Assembly: GCA_023435825.1 (NCBI GenBank)
Contig: JAEZMB010000278.1
Location: 1 to 33,633 of the forward strand
Direction: 5' to 3'
Source of the DNA: Pseudomonadota bacterium
Lineage (GTDB): Bacteria; Desulfobacterota; Desulfovibrionia; Desulfovibrionales; Desulfovibrionaceae
DNA: 33,633 nucleotides
Part shown: positions 24,916 through 32,593 of the stretch, in pieces
Numbering within the stretch: position 1 is the stretch's first letter
Layout of the letters: every line of letters starts with the position of its first letter
Program-made: the position numbers and the translations under genes
The notes under the pieces: model-generated
Told to the model about the DNA's origin: nothing
Seen by the model: only the letters and a program-made list of their open reading frames with translations
Databases searched by the model: none

Positions 24916-25317
24916 ATGGCCGGTGAAGTGAAAAAAAGCGGCAAGATGACCGTGTTTCGCACCGACCGCCATGAGGACATGGCGGCCATGGTGCTGGTCG
25001 GTTGCCTGGTGGTGATCGTGTTGTGCTACATGGCCTTCATTGTGCCCACGGTCACGGTGGGCGCGCCGTCGGACGGCAAGGTCGTCTCCATCGCCGTGTC
25101 CGAGTCGGGCATGGTGAAAAAGGGCGAGCCGCTGTATTCCTTCGAGGTGAAGGAAAAGAAGTGGACCCAGGGCAAAGTCGAGGAAAAGCTCGTCACCCGC
25201 GACGTCAAGTCCGCCGCCAGCGGCAAGGTGCTCAAGGTCGTGGCCAAGCCCGGCGAGGAACTGAAAAAGGGCAAGCCCATCGTGGTCCTGGAGCACGAGA
25301 AGGGGACCTTGCCGTGA
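24916..25317 (+). CDS. Membrane-anchored lipoyl/biotinyl-like domain protein
   Basis: A 133-residue protein with a basic N-terminus, one transmembrane helix at about residues 22-43, and a domain at about 49-130 built from two similar halves: S52-DGKVVSIAVSESGMVKKGEPL and S99-AASGKVLKVVAKPGEELKKGKPI. This two-half pattern is that of a biotinyl/lipoyl barrel. The hairpin between them, where carriers have MKM or ETDKA, is longer and Lys-rich here (E77-VKEKKW83 and about ten more residues), so it may be an unmodified structural or adaptor domain as in membrane-fusion proteins. Nothing else in the gene suggests an enzyme. It follows the exporter gene by 12 bases (TAAGGAG overlaps that stop) and overlaps the next gene by GTGA, so it is probably an accessory subunit of the exporter. 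Confidence 0.78.
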   Translation: MAGEVKKSGKMTVFRTDRHEDMAAMVLVGCLVVIVLCYMAFIVPTVTVGAPSDGKVVSIAVSESGMVKKGEPLYSFEVKEKKWTQGKVEEKLVTRDVKSAASGKVLKVVAKPGEELKKGKPIVVLEHEKGTLP

Positions 25318-25778
25318 CCGGGGTGCTGGTCGTCCTCGACGAATCCGGCAAGGCCATCGGCCAGGGCCTGGCCCTGGCCCGGCAGCTTGGCCAGGCCGTC
25401 ACCGGGCTTTTCGTCTACGAGCGCGGCTGGAACGTCTACATCGGCCACGACTGGCTGTCGGGCTCCAACGCCCGGGCCACGTTCCTCGAATATGTCGAGG
25501 AGCACGAGAAAGCGGCCGAGGCCGAACTCAAGGCCCGTTTCCTGGCCGAGGCCCAGGCGGCCGGCGTGGAGGCCCGATTCGAGGCTATTTGCTGCGACGA
25601 CCTGGAGCATCTGACCGACGCGGTCATCCGCGAGGCCCGGGAAGGCGGCTACGGCCATATCGTGTGCGCCGATCCGCTCACGCGCGGCCTGTCCCAGCGT
25701 CGCGGCGGCACGGCCGCTCTGCTTCGCGGCGCGCCCTGCCCGGTGGTCCTGGCCGGACAGACCGTCGCGGCGGCCTGA
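25314..25778 (+). CDS. Usp-like protein lacking the canonical ATP-binding motif
   Basis: A 154-residue protein. GTG at 25314 is the likely start: it overlaps the preceding stop as GTGA, and the product then opens with VTGVLVVLDESGKAIGQGLALARQLGQAVTGLFVYE, split here as the first Usp strand, helix and second strand. A helical segment with many Glu and Ala residues follows, then a last part (IVCADPLTRGLSQRRGGTAALLRGAPCPVVLA) that keeps the Usp fold's ending but not the G-x2-G-x9-G-S nucleotide loop. It is therefore a probable non-ATP-binding Usp relative. Its placement suggests a heteromeric partner of the Usp at the head of the operon. A strong terminator follows 28 bases downstream. Confidence 0.72.
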   Translation: MTGVLVVLDESGKAIGQGLALARQLGQAVTGLFVYERGWNVYIGHDWLSGSNARATFLEYVEEHEKAAEAELKARFLAEAQAAGVEARFEAICCDDLEHLTDAVIREAREGGYGHIVCADPLTRGLSQRRGGTAALLRGAPCPVVLAGQTVAAA

Positions 25779-25805
25779 GGCGGCCGGCAACCCTCTGTAT
25801 TATCA

Positions 25806-25834
25806 ACGGGCGGTCCTTCGGGGCCGCCCGTTTT
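25806..25834 (+). terminator. Intrinsic terminator of the usp-exporter operon
   Basis: An 11-bp stem with one T-G wobble, ACGGGCGGTCC (25806-25816) with GGGCCGCCCGT (25821-25831), is closed by a C(TTCG)G tetraloop and followed by TTT (TTTT counting the final stem base). This is a classical Rho-independent terminator and marks the operon end. Confidence 0.88.
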
Positions 25835-25964
25835 GGCGTTTGGCGCGCCAGCATCGGCCACAAACCCAAACCGCCATTGTCTTGCCGCGCCGCCTGACTT
25901 ACGATGCGCGGACCTCCGCCGCCTTGCCCGGCAGGTACGGGCCGACCAACCCCAAGGAGCGACC

Positions 25965-28337
25965 ATGACGGCGACAGTGCGGCAACGTGCGGTCTTTTTG
26001 GCCCTGGCCCTGGCCATGACCCTGGCCTGGGGCGTCGGCCCGGCCTGGGCCGGCATTTATCCGGCCATGCCCAAGGCGGCCAAGGCCGCGCCGGCCGCCA
26101 GTGTCCAGGAGCCGACCGACCCGGCCCAAGTCGATGCCTTCATGGCCACCCTGACCGACGCCCAGGCCCGCCAACTGCTCCATGAGAAACTGGCAGCCAG
26201 GGCCAAGGCCGCCGCCGACGTGCCCCAGAGCCAGTCCAGCGGCCTGATCCAGGATGTTTTTGTGCGGCTGGAAGCCGACATCCGCACGATCCAGGCCCGA
26301 AACACGGCCTTTCTCCAGGAAGCCGTCCAGGAGTTGGACAAACACAACATCCTGTCCAACTTGAGCGACGGCGGCGGCGTGCCTGCCTTGCTGCGCTATC
26401 TGCTCATCCTGGCCGCCATCATGGCCGGGGGCCTGGGGGCTTTCCTGTGGACCGGCCGGCTGCGTCAGGGTTTCAAACGGCGTCTGGACGCGGCTGGCCC
26501 CCAACCGCGCCTTGGCCGGGGGCTGGCCATTCTCGCCAACTTGGCATTGCAACTGCTGGAGGTGGCGGCCTTTTTCGTGGTCGCTTCCCTGCTGTACCTG
26601 ATCCTGGTCCCGGCCTCGGGCGCGCTGCGGGAGTTGGGCACGCTGTGCGTGGTGGGTCTGACCAATTATCTGTTCATTCAGGCCGCCGCCCGGGTGCTGC
26701 TCGCGCCGGACTATGAAGCTGTCCGGCCCATTCCCCTGGCCGACGCCGACGCGGCCACCCTGTATCGCGGCATGGTGGCCATAGCCCTGGTTTGCCTGGT
26801 GGTGGCCGTGGTCAGCCTCGCCCTGGAGAAGGTGGGCCAGACCGAGGCCTTTGGCGACATCCTTTACGCCCAGGCCGGCCCGCTGGTCGGCATCATGCTG
26901 GCGGCCATGCTCTACGCCAACCGCGAGCGGGTGGCCGCCGCCATTGCCGGCGACGGCGAACCGGCCGGGAAGCGCGCCTTTGCCGCCCGCTACGGCCATG
27001 TCGTGGCCATGGTCTATGTCCTGGTCATTGGCCTGTATTGGAGCAGCCAGTCCGTGGTCGGCGACGCCACCATCCTGCATCTGGTCATGGGCCTTTTCGC
27101 CATACCGGCCTGCATCGGCGTGGACCTGTGGGTGCGAAGACTCCTGCTTATCGCCTCCGGGGAGGACCGGGAGATCATTCCCCTGGACGCGGGGAGCGCC
27201 GCCGCCGTCGCCGCCGAGCAGGCCGAGGCCAAGGCCGAGCCGGACAAGCGCACCCTGCGCTATTACATTCCGCTGATCCGCAAGACCCTGCGTCTGGTCT
27301 TGGCCGCGTTCGCCGCCTTTGCCATGCTCAAGATGTGGGGCGTGGAGATCCCGCTGGGTTGGCTGTTCGCCCGCAATGTGCTCAGCGTCCTGCTGGTTGT
27401 GGTGGGCGGCCTGCTCGCCTGGGAGGTGGTGCGCATCCGCATTGACCGGCGGCTGAGCGAAGAGACTTCGCTACCGGGCGAGGAGATGGAAGAGGGCGGC
27501 GGCGCGGGCGGTTCGCGCAGCGCCACGCTGCTCATGCTGCTGCGCAAGTTCATCCTCAGCGTCATCGTGGTCATGGGGACGCTCATCGCCCTGTCGGCGC
27601 TTGGGGTGGACATCGCGCCGCTGATCGCCGGCGCCGGCGTCATCGGCCTGGCCATCGGCTTCGGGGCCCAGACGCTGGTCAAGGACATCATCTCCGGCGT
27701 CTTCTTCCTCATCGACGACGCCTTTCGCGTGGGCGACTACGTGGAGGCCGGCACGGCCAAGGGCACGGTGGAGCAGATTTCCCTGCGCTCCATGAAACTG
27801 CGCCACCCGCGCGGCATGGTCTTCACCATCCCCTACGGGGGGCTCAAGATCCTGCAGAACTTCAGCCGCGACTACATCATCTCCAAGCTCGACTTCCGGG
27901 TGCGCTACGACGCCGACATCGACAAGATCCGCAAGATCATCAAGCGCATCAACAAGGATTTCCTGGCTGACGAGGAACTGAGCCAGGGGATGCTCAGCGA
28001 CATCAAGTCCATGGGCGTGCGCAAGATGGAAGATTCGGCCATGATCCTGCGCATCAAGTTCAAGACCGTCCCCGGCCGCCAGTTCGTGGTGCAAAAGGAG
28101 CTTTACCGCCGGGTGCAGGAGGCGTTTCGCAAAAACGGCATCGAGTTCGCCCACCGCAACGTCACCGTGTATTTTCCGCCCGAGATGCAGGGACTGGTCG
28201 GCGGGGAACAGTCGGCCGAGCAGCCGGCCGCCCTGCCGCCCCTGGCCGCCGCCGCGGCCGCCGCAGCTGCCGCCGCCATCGGCCAGGACGCCGAACGGCC
28301 GGCCCCCAAGGCCGAAAAGCCTGACGAGGAGGGCTGA
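25965..28337 (+). CDS. Large MscS-family mechanosensitive channel
   Basis: A 790-residue protein of the MscS superfamily, which opens under membrane tension to release solutes. The ATG at 25965 has AAGGAG 6 bases upstream and starts a clear signal peptide (about residues 1-29, ending AWAG), so an upstream in-frame start was rejected. After a periplasmic helical region there are about nine extra hydrophobic helices. The conserved MscS core follows at about residues 530-740: the pore-lining helix with G556-AGVIGLAIGFGAQTLVKD, the SGVFFLIDDAFRVGDYVEAG beta domain, and RHPRGMVFTIPYGGLKILQN. The architecture resembles MscK, YbiO or YnaI rather than small MscS. The C-terminus ends with 11 consecutive alanines and a charged tail. 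It lies downstream of a terminator and probably has its own promoter, which was not identified. Confidence 0.92.
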   Translation: MTATVRQRAVFLALALAMTLAWGVGPAWAGIYPAMPKAAKAAPAASVQEPTDPAQVDAFMATLTDAQARQLLHEKLAARAKAAADVPQSQSSGLIQDVFVRLEADIRTIQARNTAFLQEAVQELDKHNILSNLSDGGGVPALLRYLLILAAIMAGGLGAFLWTGRLRQGFKRRLDAAGPQPRLGRGLAILANLALQLLEVAAFFVVASLLYLILVPASGALRELGTLCVVGLTNYLFIQAAARVLLAPDYEAVRPIPLADADAATLYRGMVAIALVCLVVAVVSLALEKVGQTEAFGDILYAQAGPLVGIMLAAMLYANRERVAAAIAGDGEPAGKRAFAARYGHVVAMVYVLVIGLYWSSQSVVGDATILHLVMGLFAIPACIGVDLWVRRLLLIASGEDREIIPLDAGSAAAVAAEQAEAKAEPDKRTLRYYIPLIRKTLRLVLAAFAAFAMLKMWGVEIPLGWLFARNVLSVLLVVVGGLLAWEVVRIRIDRRLSEETSLPGEEMEEGGGAGGSRSATLLMLLRKFILSVIVVMGTLIALSALGVDIAPLIAGAGVIGLAIGFGAQTLVKDIISGVFFLIDDAFRVGDYVEAGTAKGTVEQISLRSMKLRHPRGMVFTIPYGGLKILQNFSRDYIISKLDFRVRYDADIDKIRKIIKRINKDFLADEELSQGMLSDIKSMGVRKMEDSAMILRIKFKTVPGRQFVVQKELYRRVQEAFRKNGIEFAHRNVTVYFPPEMQGLVGGEQSAEQPAALPPLAAAAAAAAAAAIGQDAERPAPKAEKPDEEG

Positions 28338-28428
28338 GACCACTTGCCCCCATGACCCTCTGGCCAAGGCATCGGCCCACGGCCGGCAGAGCGTCCGGGC
28401 AGGGCCAGGGCGGCAACGGCCCCGCGTC

Positions 28429-28458
28429 CCTTAAACAATACGAAAGTATTTTTTAAGG
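28429..28458. terminator. AT-rich GAAA-tetraloop hairpin, probable bidirectional terminator
   Basis: CCTTAAACAATAC (28429-28441) and GTATTTTTTAAGG (28446-28458) pair at 12 of 13 positions around a GAAA tetraloop. It is a strikingly AT-rich island in otherwise GC-rich DNA. Six T residues lie in the 3' arm, so it could stop transcription from mscS. A second, GC-rich imperfect hairpin (28522-28548) lies further into the 286-base gap, which otherwise shows no gene or recognised riboswitch. Confidence 0.6.
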
Positions 28459-28623
28459 AAAACGGATGGTTTTCGTCTGTGGCCGACCAGACGCCAGAGG
28501 CGCTGCTCGTGGGAATGACACGCGCCCCGCCCGGCCGGGGCAGGGCGCCCGGCCTTGCCTTTCCCCGGCATCGGCATTATCTGACTCCCTCCTTTCCTCA
28601 ACCCTCGCCGGAAGCGCCCTATC

Positions 28624-31600
28624 ATGTCGGAGCGAACACCCCATATTTCCCTGCCTCTTGAGCGTCTCGTGCCCCGGGTCCTGGACATCACCCCCGAAGA
28701 GCTGGATTCCTGGCCCGAGGACGCCAAAAACCTCGCCGTGGCCGTGGCCGCCGAGCTGTTTCTGGTGCGCTCCAATCCCTTCATCAATCCCGGCGACGTC
28801 AAGGCGTCGGTGGAAAAGCGCCTGGCCGAGGCCAACCCCAAGGCCTGGGGCGACTATCCGCGCACCATCAAGAAAGCCTACAAGGCCTTCTGGGACGTCT
28901 ACGAGGCGGATTCCCGCTTTCGCGACAATCTGGTCGAACGCCTGCGCCAGTTTCTGCCCGACGAGGCCGTGGTCACCGCGCCCAATTCCCTGGTCGAGTG
29001 CTCCACCGACGCCACCGACCTGCGCATGGAGCTGCCCCTGTGCATGCTCCTGCCCGAAACCGAAGGGCAGATTCGCGACATCCTGCGCCTGGCCAACGAA
29101 CTCGAATTCGCCATCATCCCGCGCGGCGGCGGTTCGGGCCTGACCGGCGGCGCGGTCCCCACCCACAGCCGGGCCGCGATCTTGAGCCTGTCCAAGTTCA
29201 AGAAGATCCTCAACATCGACCTTGAGGCCAAGACCCTGTGCGCCCAGACCGGCGTGCTGACGCTCACCGCCATCAAGGCGGCCGAGGCCAAGGGGCTGCT
29301 TTTCACCGTGGACCCGGCCTCCAAGGCGGCCTCGTCGCTTGGCGGCAACATCGCCGAAAACGCCGGCGGCCCCTTCGCCTTCGAGTACGGCACCACGCTC
29401 GACAACATCATCAGCTACCGCATGGTCGAAGCCACGGGCGAGATCATCGAAATCCGCCGGGTCGACCACCCGCGCCACAAGATCCAGCCCGAGGAGACGG
29501 CCGTCTTCGAGATTCTCGACGAGGACGGCGTCGTGCGCGACGTGGTGAAGCTGCCGGGCAACGAGATACGCGGCAAAAACCTCGGCAAGGACGTCTCCAA
29601 CAAGTACCTGGGCGGCTTGCCCGGCGTGCAGAAAGAGGGCGTGGACGGCGTTATCACCGAGGCCTGCTTCGCCCTGTACGACATCCCGAAATATTCCCGC
29701 ACCTTGTGCCTGGAATTTTTCGGCCGCTCCATGAAAAACGCCATGTGCGTCATCCGCGACGTGGTGGGGCTGCGCAATCGCATCCGCGAGGAAGGCGACG
29801 CGGTCAAGATTTCCGCCCTGGAGGAGTTCAACTCCAAATACGTGCGGGCCATCAGCTACGCCAAGAAATCCGGCCTCTACGAGGGCGACCCCATCTCGGT
29901 GCTGCTGCTGCAGCTCGACTCCGACGACGAGGACGCATTGCTTCGCGCCGCCGCCGACATCGTGGACATCGTCGATCCCTACGACAACGTGGACGTGTTC
30001 GAGGCCAAGGACGCCAAGACCGCCGAACTCTACTGGGAAGACCGCCACAAGCTCTCGGCCATCTCCAAGCGCACCTCGGGCTTCAAGATCAACGAGGACG
30101 TGGTCATCCCGCTGTCGGTTGTGCCGGAATTCGCCGAATTCCTGGAAGACCTCAACCTCAAGTGCATCGTGCGGGCCTACCGTACCGCCCTGCAGAATGC
30201 CGGCCGGCTGCCCGGCGTGCCGGCCTCCGACGAATTCATCGCCATGGAGCTGGAATTCTGCGACCGGGTGCTGCGCGGCCGCATTTCCGCCCGCGACCTG
30301 TCCGACTCGGAAGTCGAGGTCCAGACCCACTATTTCTTCACCGACCTGGCCTCGCGCTATCCCCGCCTCAAGGACCGCTTGGCCGCCATCCACGCCGAGA
30401 TGACCGCCACCCGCATCGAAGTGGCCAGCCACATGCACGCGGGTGACGGCAACTGCCACGTCAACATCCCGGTCAACTCCAACGATCCCGAGATGATGCG
30501 CCAGGCCTGGGAGGCCGCCGAAGCCGTTTTCGAGACCGTCACCAAGCTCGGCGGCGCGGTCTCGGGCGAACACGGCATCGGCATCACCAAGATCGCCTTC
30601 CTGGCCCAGGACAAGATCGACGCCCTTCGCGCCTACAAAAAGCGCGTGGACCCCAAGAACATCATCAACCCCGGCAAGCTCACCACCCGCGAACTGGCCG
30701 TGGAACCCTACACCTTTTCCTTTAACCGCCTCATCCGGGACATCAAGAAGACCGCGCTGCCCGACAAGGATCTGCTCATTTCCATCCTCAGCGGCATCCA
30801 GTTCTGCAACCGCTGCGGCAAATGCAAGCAGGTCTGCCCCATGTTCGCCCCGGAACGCGGCATGCTCTACCATCCGCGCAACAAGAACATCAGCTTCGGC
30901 GCGCTCATCGAGGCCATCTACTATTCCCAGATCACCCACGGCGAACCCGACGCCGCGCTGCTGGAACGGCTGCGGGCCATCACCGACCACTGCACCGCCT
31001 GCGGCAAGTGCACGGGCGTGTGTTCGGTGAAAATCGAGTCCGGCCAGGTGGCCCTGGGCCTTCGCGGCTTCCTCGACCAGCAAGGGCACGGCGGCCATCC
31101 CATCAAGCACAAGATCCTCAACTATCTGGCCGAGGACCCGGCCGGCCGCGTGCCCAAGGCGGCCAAGCTCATGGCCTACGGCCAGCAGTTCCACGGCAAG
31201 CTCATGCCGCTGTTGCCGAAGTTCTGGCGTAATCGCATCGAGAACCCCGGCCTGCGCGGCCCCAATCCGTCCCTTGGCCTGCGCAATCTGGCCGAGCGCC
31301 TGGACCTGGACAAAGGCTCCATCTTCATCCCCCAGGAAGGCCGGGAAGCGCCCGAGACCGTGCTCTATTTCCCGGGCTGCGGCGCGTCGGTCTTCTCCAG
31401 CGCCATCGGCATGGCGGCGGTGCATCTGTTGCTGCGCGCCGAGGTGGCCGTGCTCATGCCGCACACCCACCTGTGCTGCGGCTATCCGCTCCTGGCCGCC
31501 GGCATGTGCGAGGCCTACCGCAATAATCGCGAGCGCAACCGGGCCGCCCTGGCCGCGCTCCTGGACGAAGCCGAAAGTCTGGGCCTGCGCCCGGCTTACT

Positions 31601-32148
31601 GCCTGACCAGCTGCGGCACCTGCCGGGAGTCGCTGGAAGAGCATGAGCTCAAGACCCTGCGTCCCAATCTCAAGCACATGGACGTGACCCAGTTCCTCAT
31701 GGGCCGGCTGGATTTCCCGGCCGCGCAGGACGCCTCGCCCATCCTCTACCACGCCGCCTGCCACGCCGAATGGGCCGATGTGCCCAAGGCCAAGGCCGCC
31801 GGCATGTACATGAAGGCCCTGGAGAAAATCACCGGCCGGCCGGTCATCCTGTCGCGTCATTGCTGCGGCGAATCCGGCACCGGAGCCATGACCACCCCGG
31901 CCATCTACAACCGCCTGCGCGACCGCAAGCGCGAGACCCTGGCCGAAAATCTGGCCGAGGCGTCCGACGCCATGCCCATCCTGGCCGGCTGCCCCTCCTG
32001 CAAGATGGGCATCAGCCGCATCCTGTCCGAGATGCGCGACAAGCATACGGTGCAACACACCCTGGAATATCTGGCCGAGGCCCTGGACGGCCCCAAATGG
32101 AAAAAGCTCCTCGCCAAGGCGGCCAAGGCGGCCCGGGTGCGGGGGTAG
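28624..32148 (+). CDS. FAD-linked oxidase/Fe-S fusion, D-lactate or D-2-hydroxyacid dehydrogenase-like
   Basis: An 1174-residue single-chain oxidoreductase that combines GlcD-like and GlcF-like parts. After an N-terminal region of about 100 residues, the FAD-binding domain (about 125-360) contains R167-GGGSGLTGG and GGNIAENAGGPFAFEYG. The FAD-linked oxidase C-terminal domain (to about 690) has HMHAGDGNCHVNIPV and GEHGIGITK. Two ferredoxin-type clusters follow: C728-xx-C731-xx-C734-xxx-C738 and a second CTACGKCTGVC. Two CCG domains end the protein (C919 with C951-C952 and CGTC; then HAACHAEW, HCCGESG and CPSC), as in HdrD or GlcF. The family oxidises D-lactate, glycolate or D-2-hydroxyglutarate and passes electrons to quinone or heterodisulfide-type acceptors; YdiJ of E. 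coli has a similar plan. The exact substrate cannot be told. The ATG at 28624 has only a weak RBS. ruvX begins 1 base after the stop. Confidence 0.9.
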   Translation: MSERTPHISLPLERLVPRVLDITPEELDSWPEDAKNLAVAVAAELFLVRSNPFINPGDVKASVEKRLAEANPKAWGDYPRTIKKAYKAFWDVYEADSRFRDNLVERLRQFLPDEAVVTAPNSLVECSTDATDLRMELPLCMLLPETEGQIRDILRLANELEFAIIPRGGGSGLTGGAVPTHSRAAILSLSKFKKILNIDLEAKTLCAQTGVLTLTAIKAAEAKGLLFTVDPASKAASSLGGNIAENAGGPFAFEYGTTLDNIISYRMVEATGEIIEIRRVDHPRHKIQPEETAVFEILDEDGVVRDVVKLPGNEIRGKNLGKDVSNKYLGGLPGVQKEGVDGVITEACFALYDIPKYSRTLCLEFFGRSMKNAMCVIRDVVGLRNRIREEGDAVKISALEEFNSKYVRAISYAKKSGLYEGDPISVLLLQLDSDDEDALLRAAADIVDIVDPYDNVDVFEAKDAKTAELYWEDRHKLSAISKRTSGFKINEDVVIPLSVVPEFAEFLEDLNLKCIVRAYRTALQNAGRLPGVPASDEFIAMELEFCDRVLRGRISARDLSDSEVEVQTHYFFTDLASRYPRLKDRLAAIHAEMTATRIEVASHMHAGDGNCHVNIPVNSNDPEMMRQAWEAAEAVFETVTKLGGAVSGEHGIGITKIAFLAQDKIDALRAYKKRVDPKNIINPGKLTTRELAVEPYTFSFNRLIRDIKKTALPDKDLLISILSGIQFCNRCGKCKQVCPMFAPERGMLYHPRNKNISFGALIEAIYYSQITHGEPDAALLERLRAITDHCTACGKCTGVCSVKIESGQVALGLRGFLDQQGHGGHPIKHKILNYLAEDPAGRVPKAAKLMAYGQQFHGKLMPLLPKFWRNRIENPGLRGPNPSLGLRNLAERLDLDKGSIFIPQEGREAPETVLYFPGCGASVFSSAIGMAAVHLLLRAEVAVLMPHTHLCCGYPLLAAGMCEAYRNNRERNRAALAALLDEAESLGLRPAYCLTSCGTCRESLEEHELKTLRPNLKHMDVTQFLMGRLDFPAAQDASPILYHAACHAEWADVPKAKAAGMYMKALEKITGRPVILSRHCCGESGTGAMTTPAIYNRLRDRKRETLAENLAEASDAMPILAGCPSCKMGISRILSEMRDKHTVQHTLEYLAEALDGPKWKKLLAKAAKAARVRG

Positions 32149-32149
32149 G

Positions 32150-32593
32150 GTGGAGAAGATTCTCGCCATCGATTACGGCCAGGCCCGGGTGGGCCTGGCC
32201 GTTTGCGCTCCAGGGGGCGAGGTCGCCTTTCCCCATTCCACCATCGCCTGGGAGACCCGCGACGACTTGTTTGCCAGGCTGCTTGCGGTTATCGAAGAAC
32301 AAAACCCAGGCCGCATCGTCATCGGCTACCCGGCCCGGGCCGGCGGCGACGAAGGCCTCACCGGCCGGCAGGTCCGCAACTTCGCCGCCCGGCTGGCCCG
32401 ACGCACCGCCGTGCCCCTGGCCTACGCCGACGAGGCCCACTCCACCGAGGAAGCCGCCGAACGCCTGCGCGAAGCCGGACTGTCCGGCCGGGAGTTGCTC
32501 GCCAAGGTGGACGCCATGGCCGCGGCCGTCATCCTCGAACGCTACCTGCGCGGCGGAGAACTATGTTTCGAGCCATCCTCCTTGGGTTCCTGA
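32150..32593 (+). CDS. ruvX: Putative pre-16S rRNA nuclease / Holliday junction resolvase RuvX (YqgF)
   Basis: A 147-residue RNase H-fold protein of the YqgF/RuvX family, implicated in 16S rRNA 5' maturation and, in some bacteria, Holliday junction resolution. The first strand carries the catalytic Asp in ILAIDYGQARVGLAV, the middle has IVIGYPARAGGDEGLTGRQVRNFA, the next acidic residues lie in YADEAHSTEEA, and the last catalytic Asp is in KVDAMAAAVILERYL. The GTG at 32150 gives the conserved N-terminus; the purine-rich end of the preceding gene supplies a weak RBS. It follows the dehydrogenase by one base and overlaps mltG by 31 bases, so these three genes are likely co-transcribed. Confidence 0.93.
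   Translation: MEKILAIDYGQARVGLAVCAPGGEVAFPHSTIAWETRDDLFARLLAVIEEQNPGRIVIGYPARAGGDEGLTGRQVRNFAARLARRTAVPLAYADEAHSTEEAAERLREAGLSGRELLAKVDAMAAAVILERYLRGGELCFEPSSLGS

Noticed and set aside
28480..28494. Sigma-54-like spacing (TGG...GC) before the dehydrogenase gene
   Set aside because: The -12 element reads ACGC rather than TTGC and no activator gene or palindrome is near; such partial matches are expected by chance in GC-rich DNA.
28453..32169. 1238-codon open frame on the minus strand opposite the FAD/Fe-S dehydrogenase
   Set aside because: The product is low-complexity Gly/His/Gln-rich sequence without a family, and the opposite strand has every expected catalytic motif.
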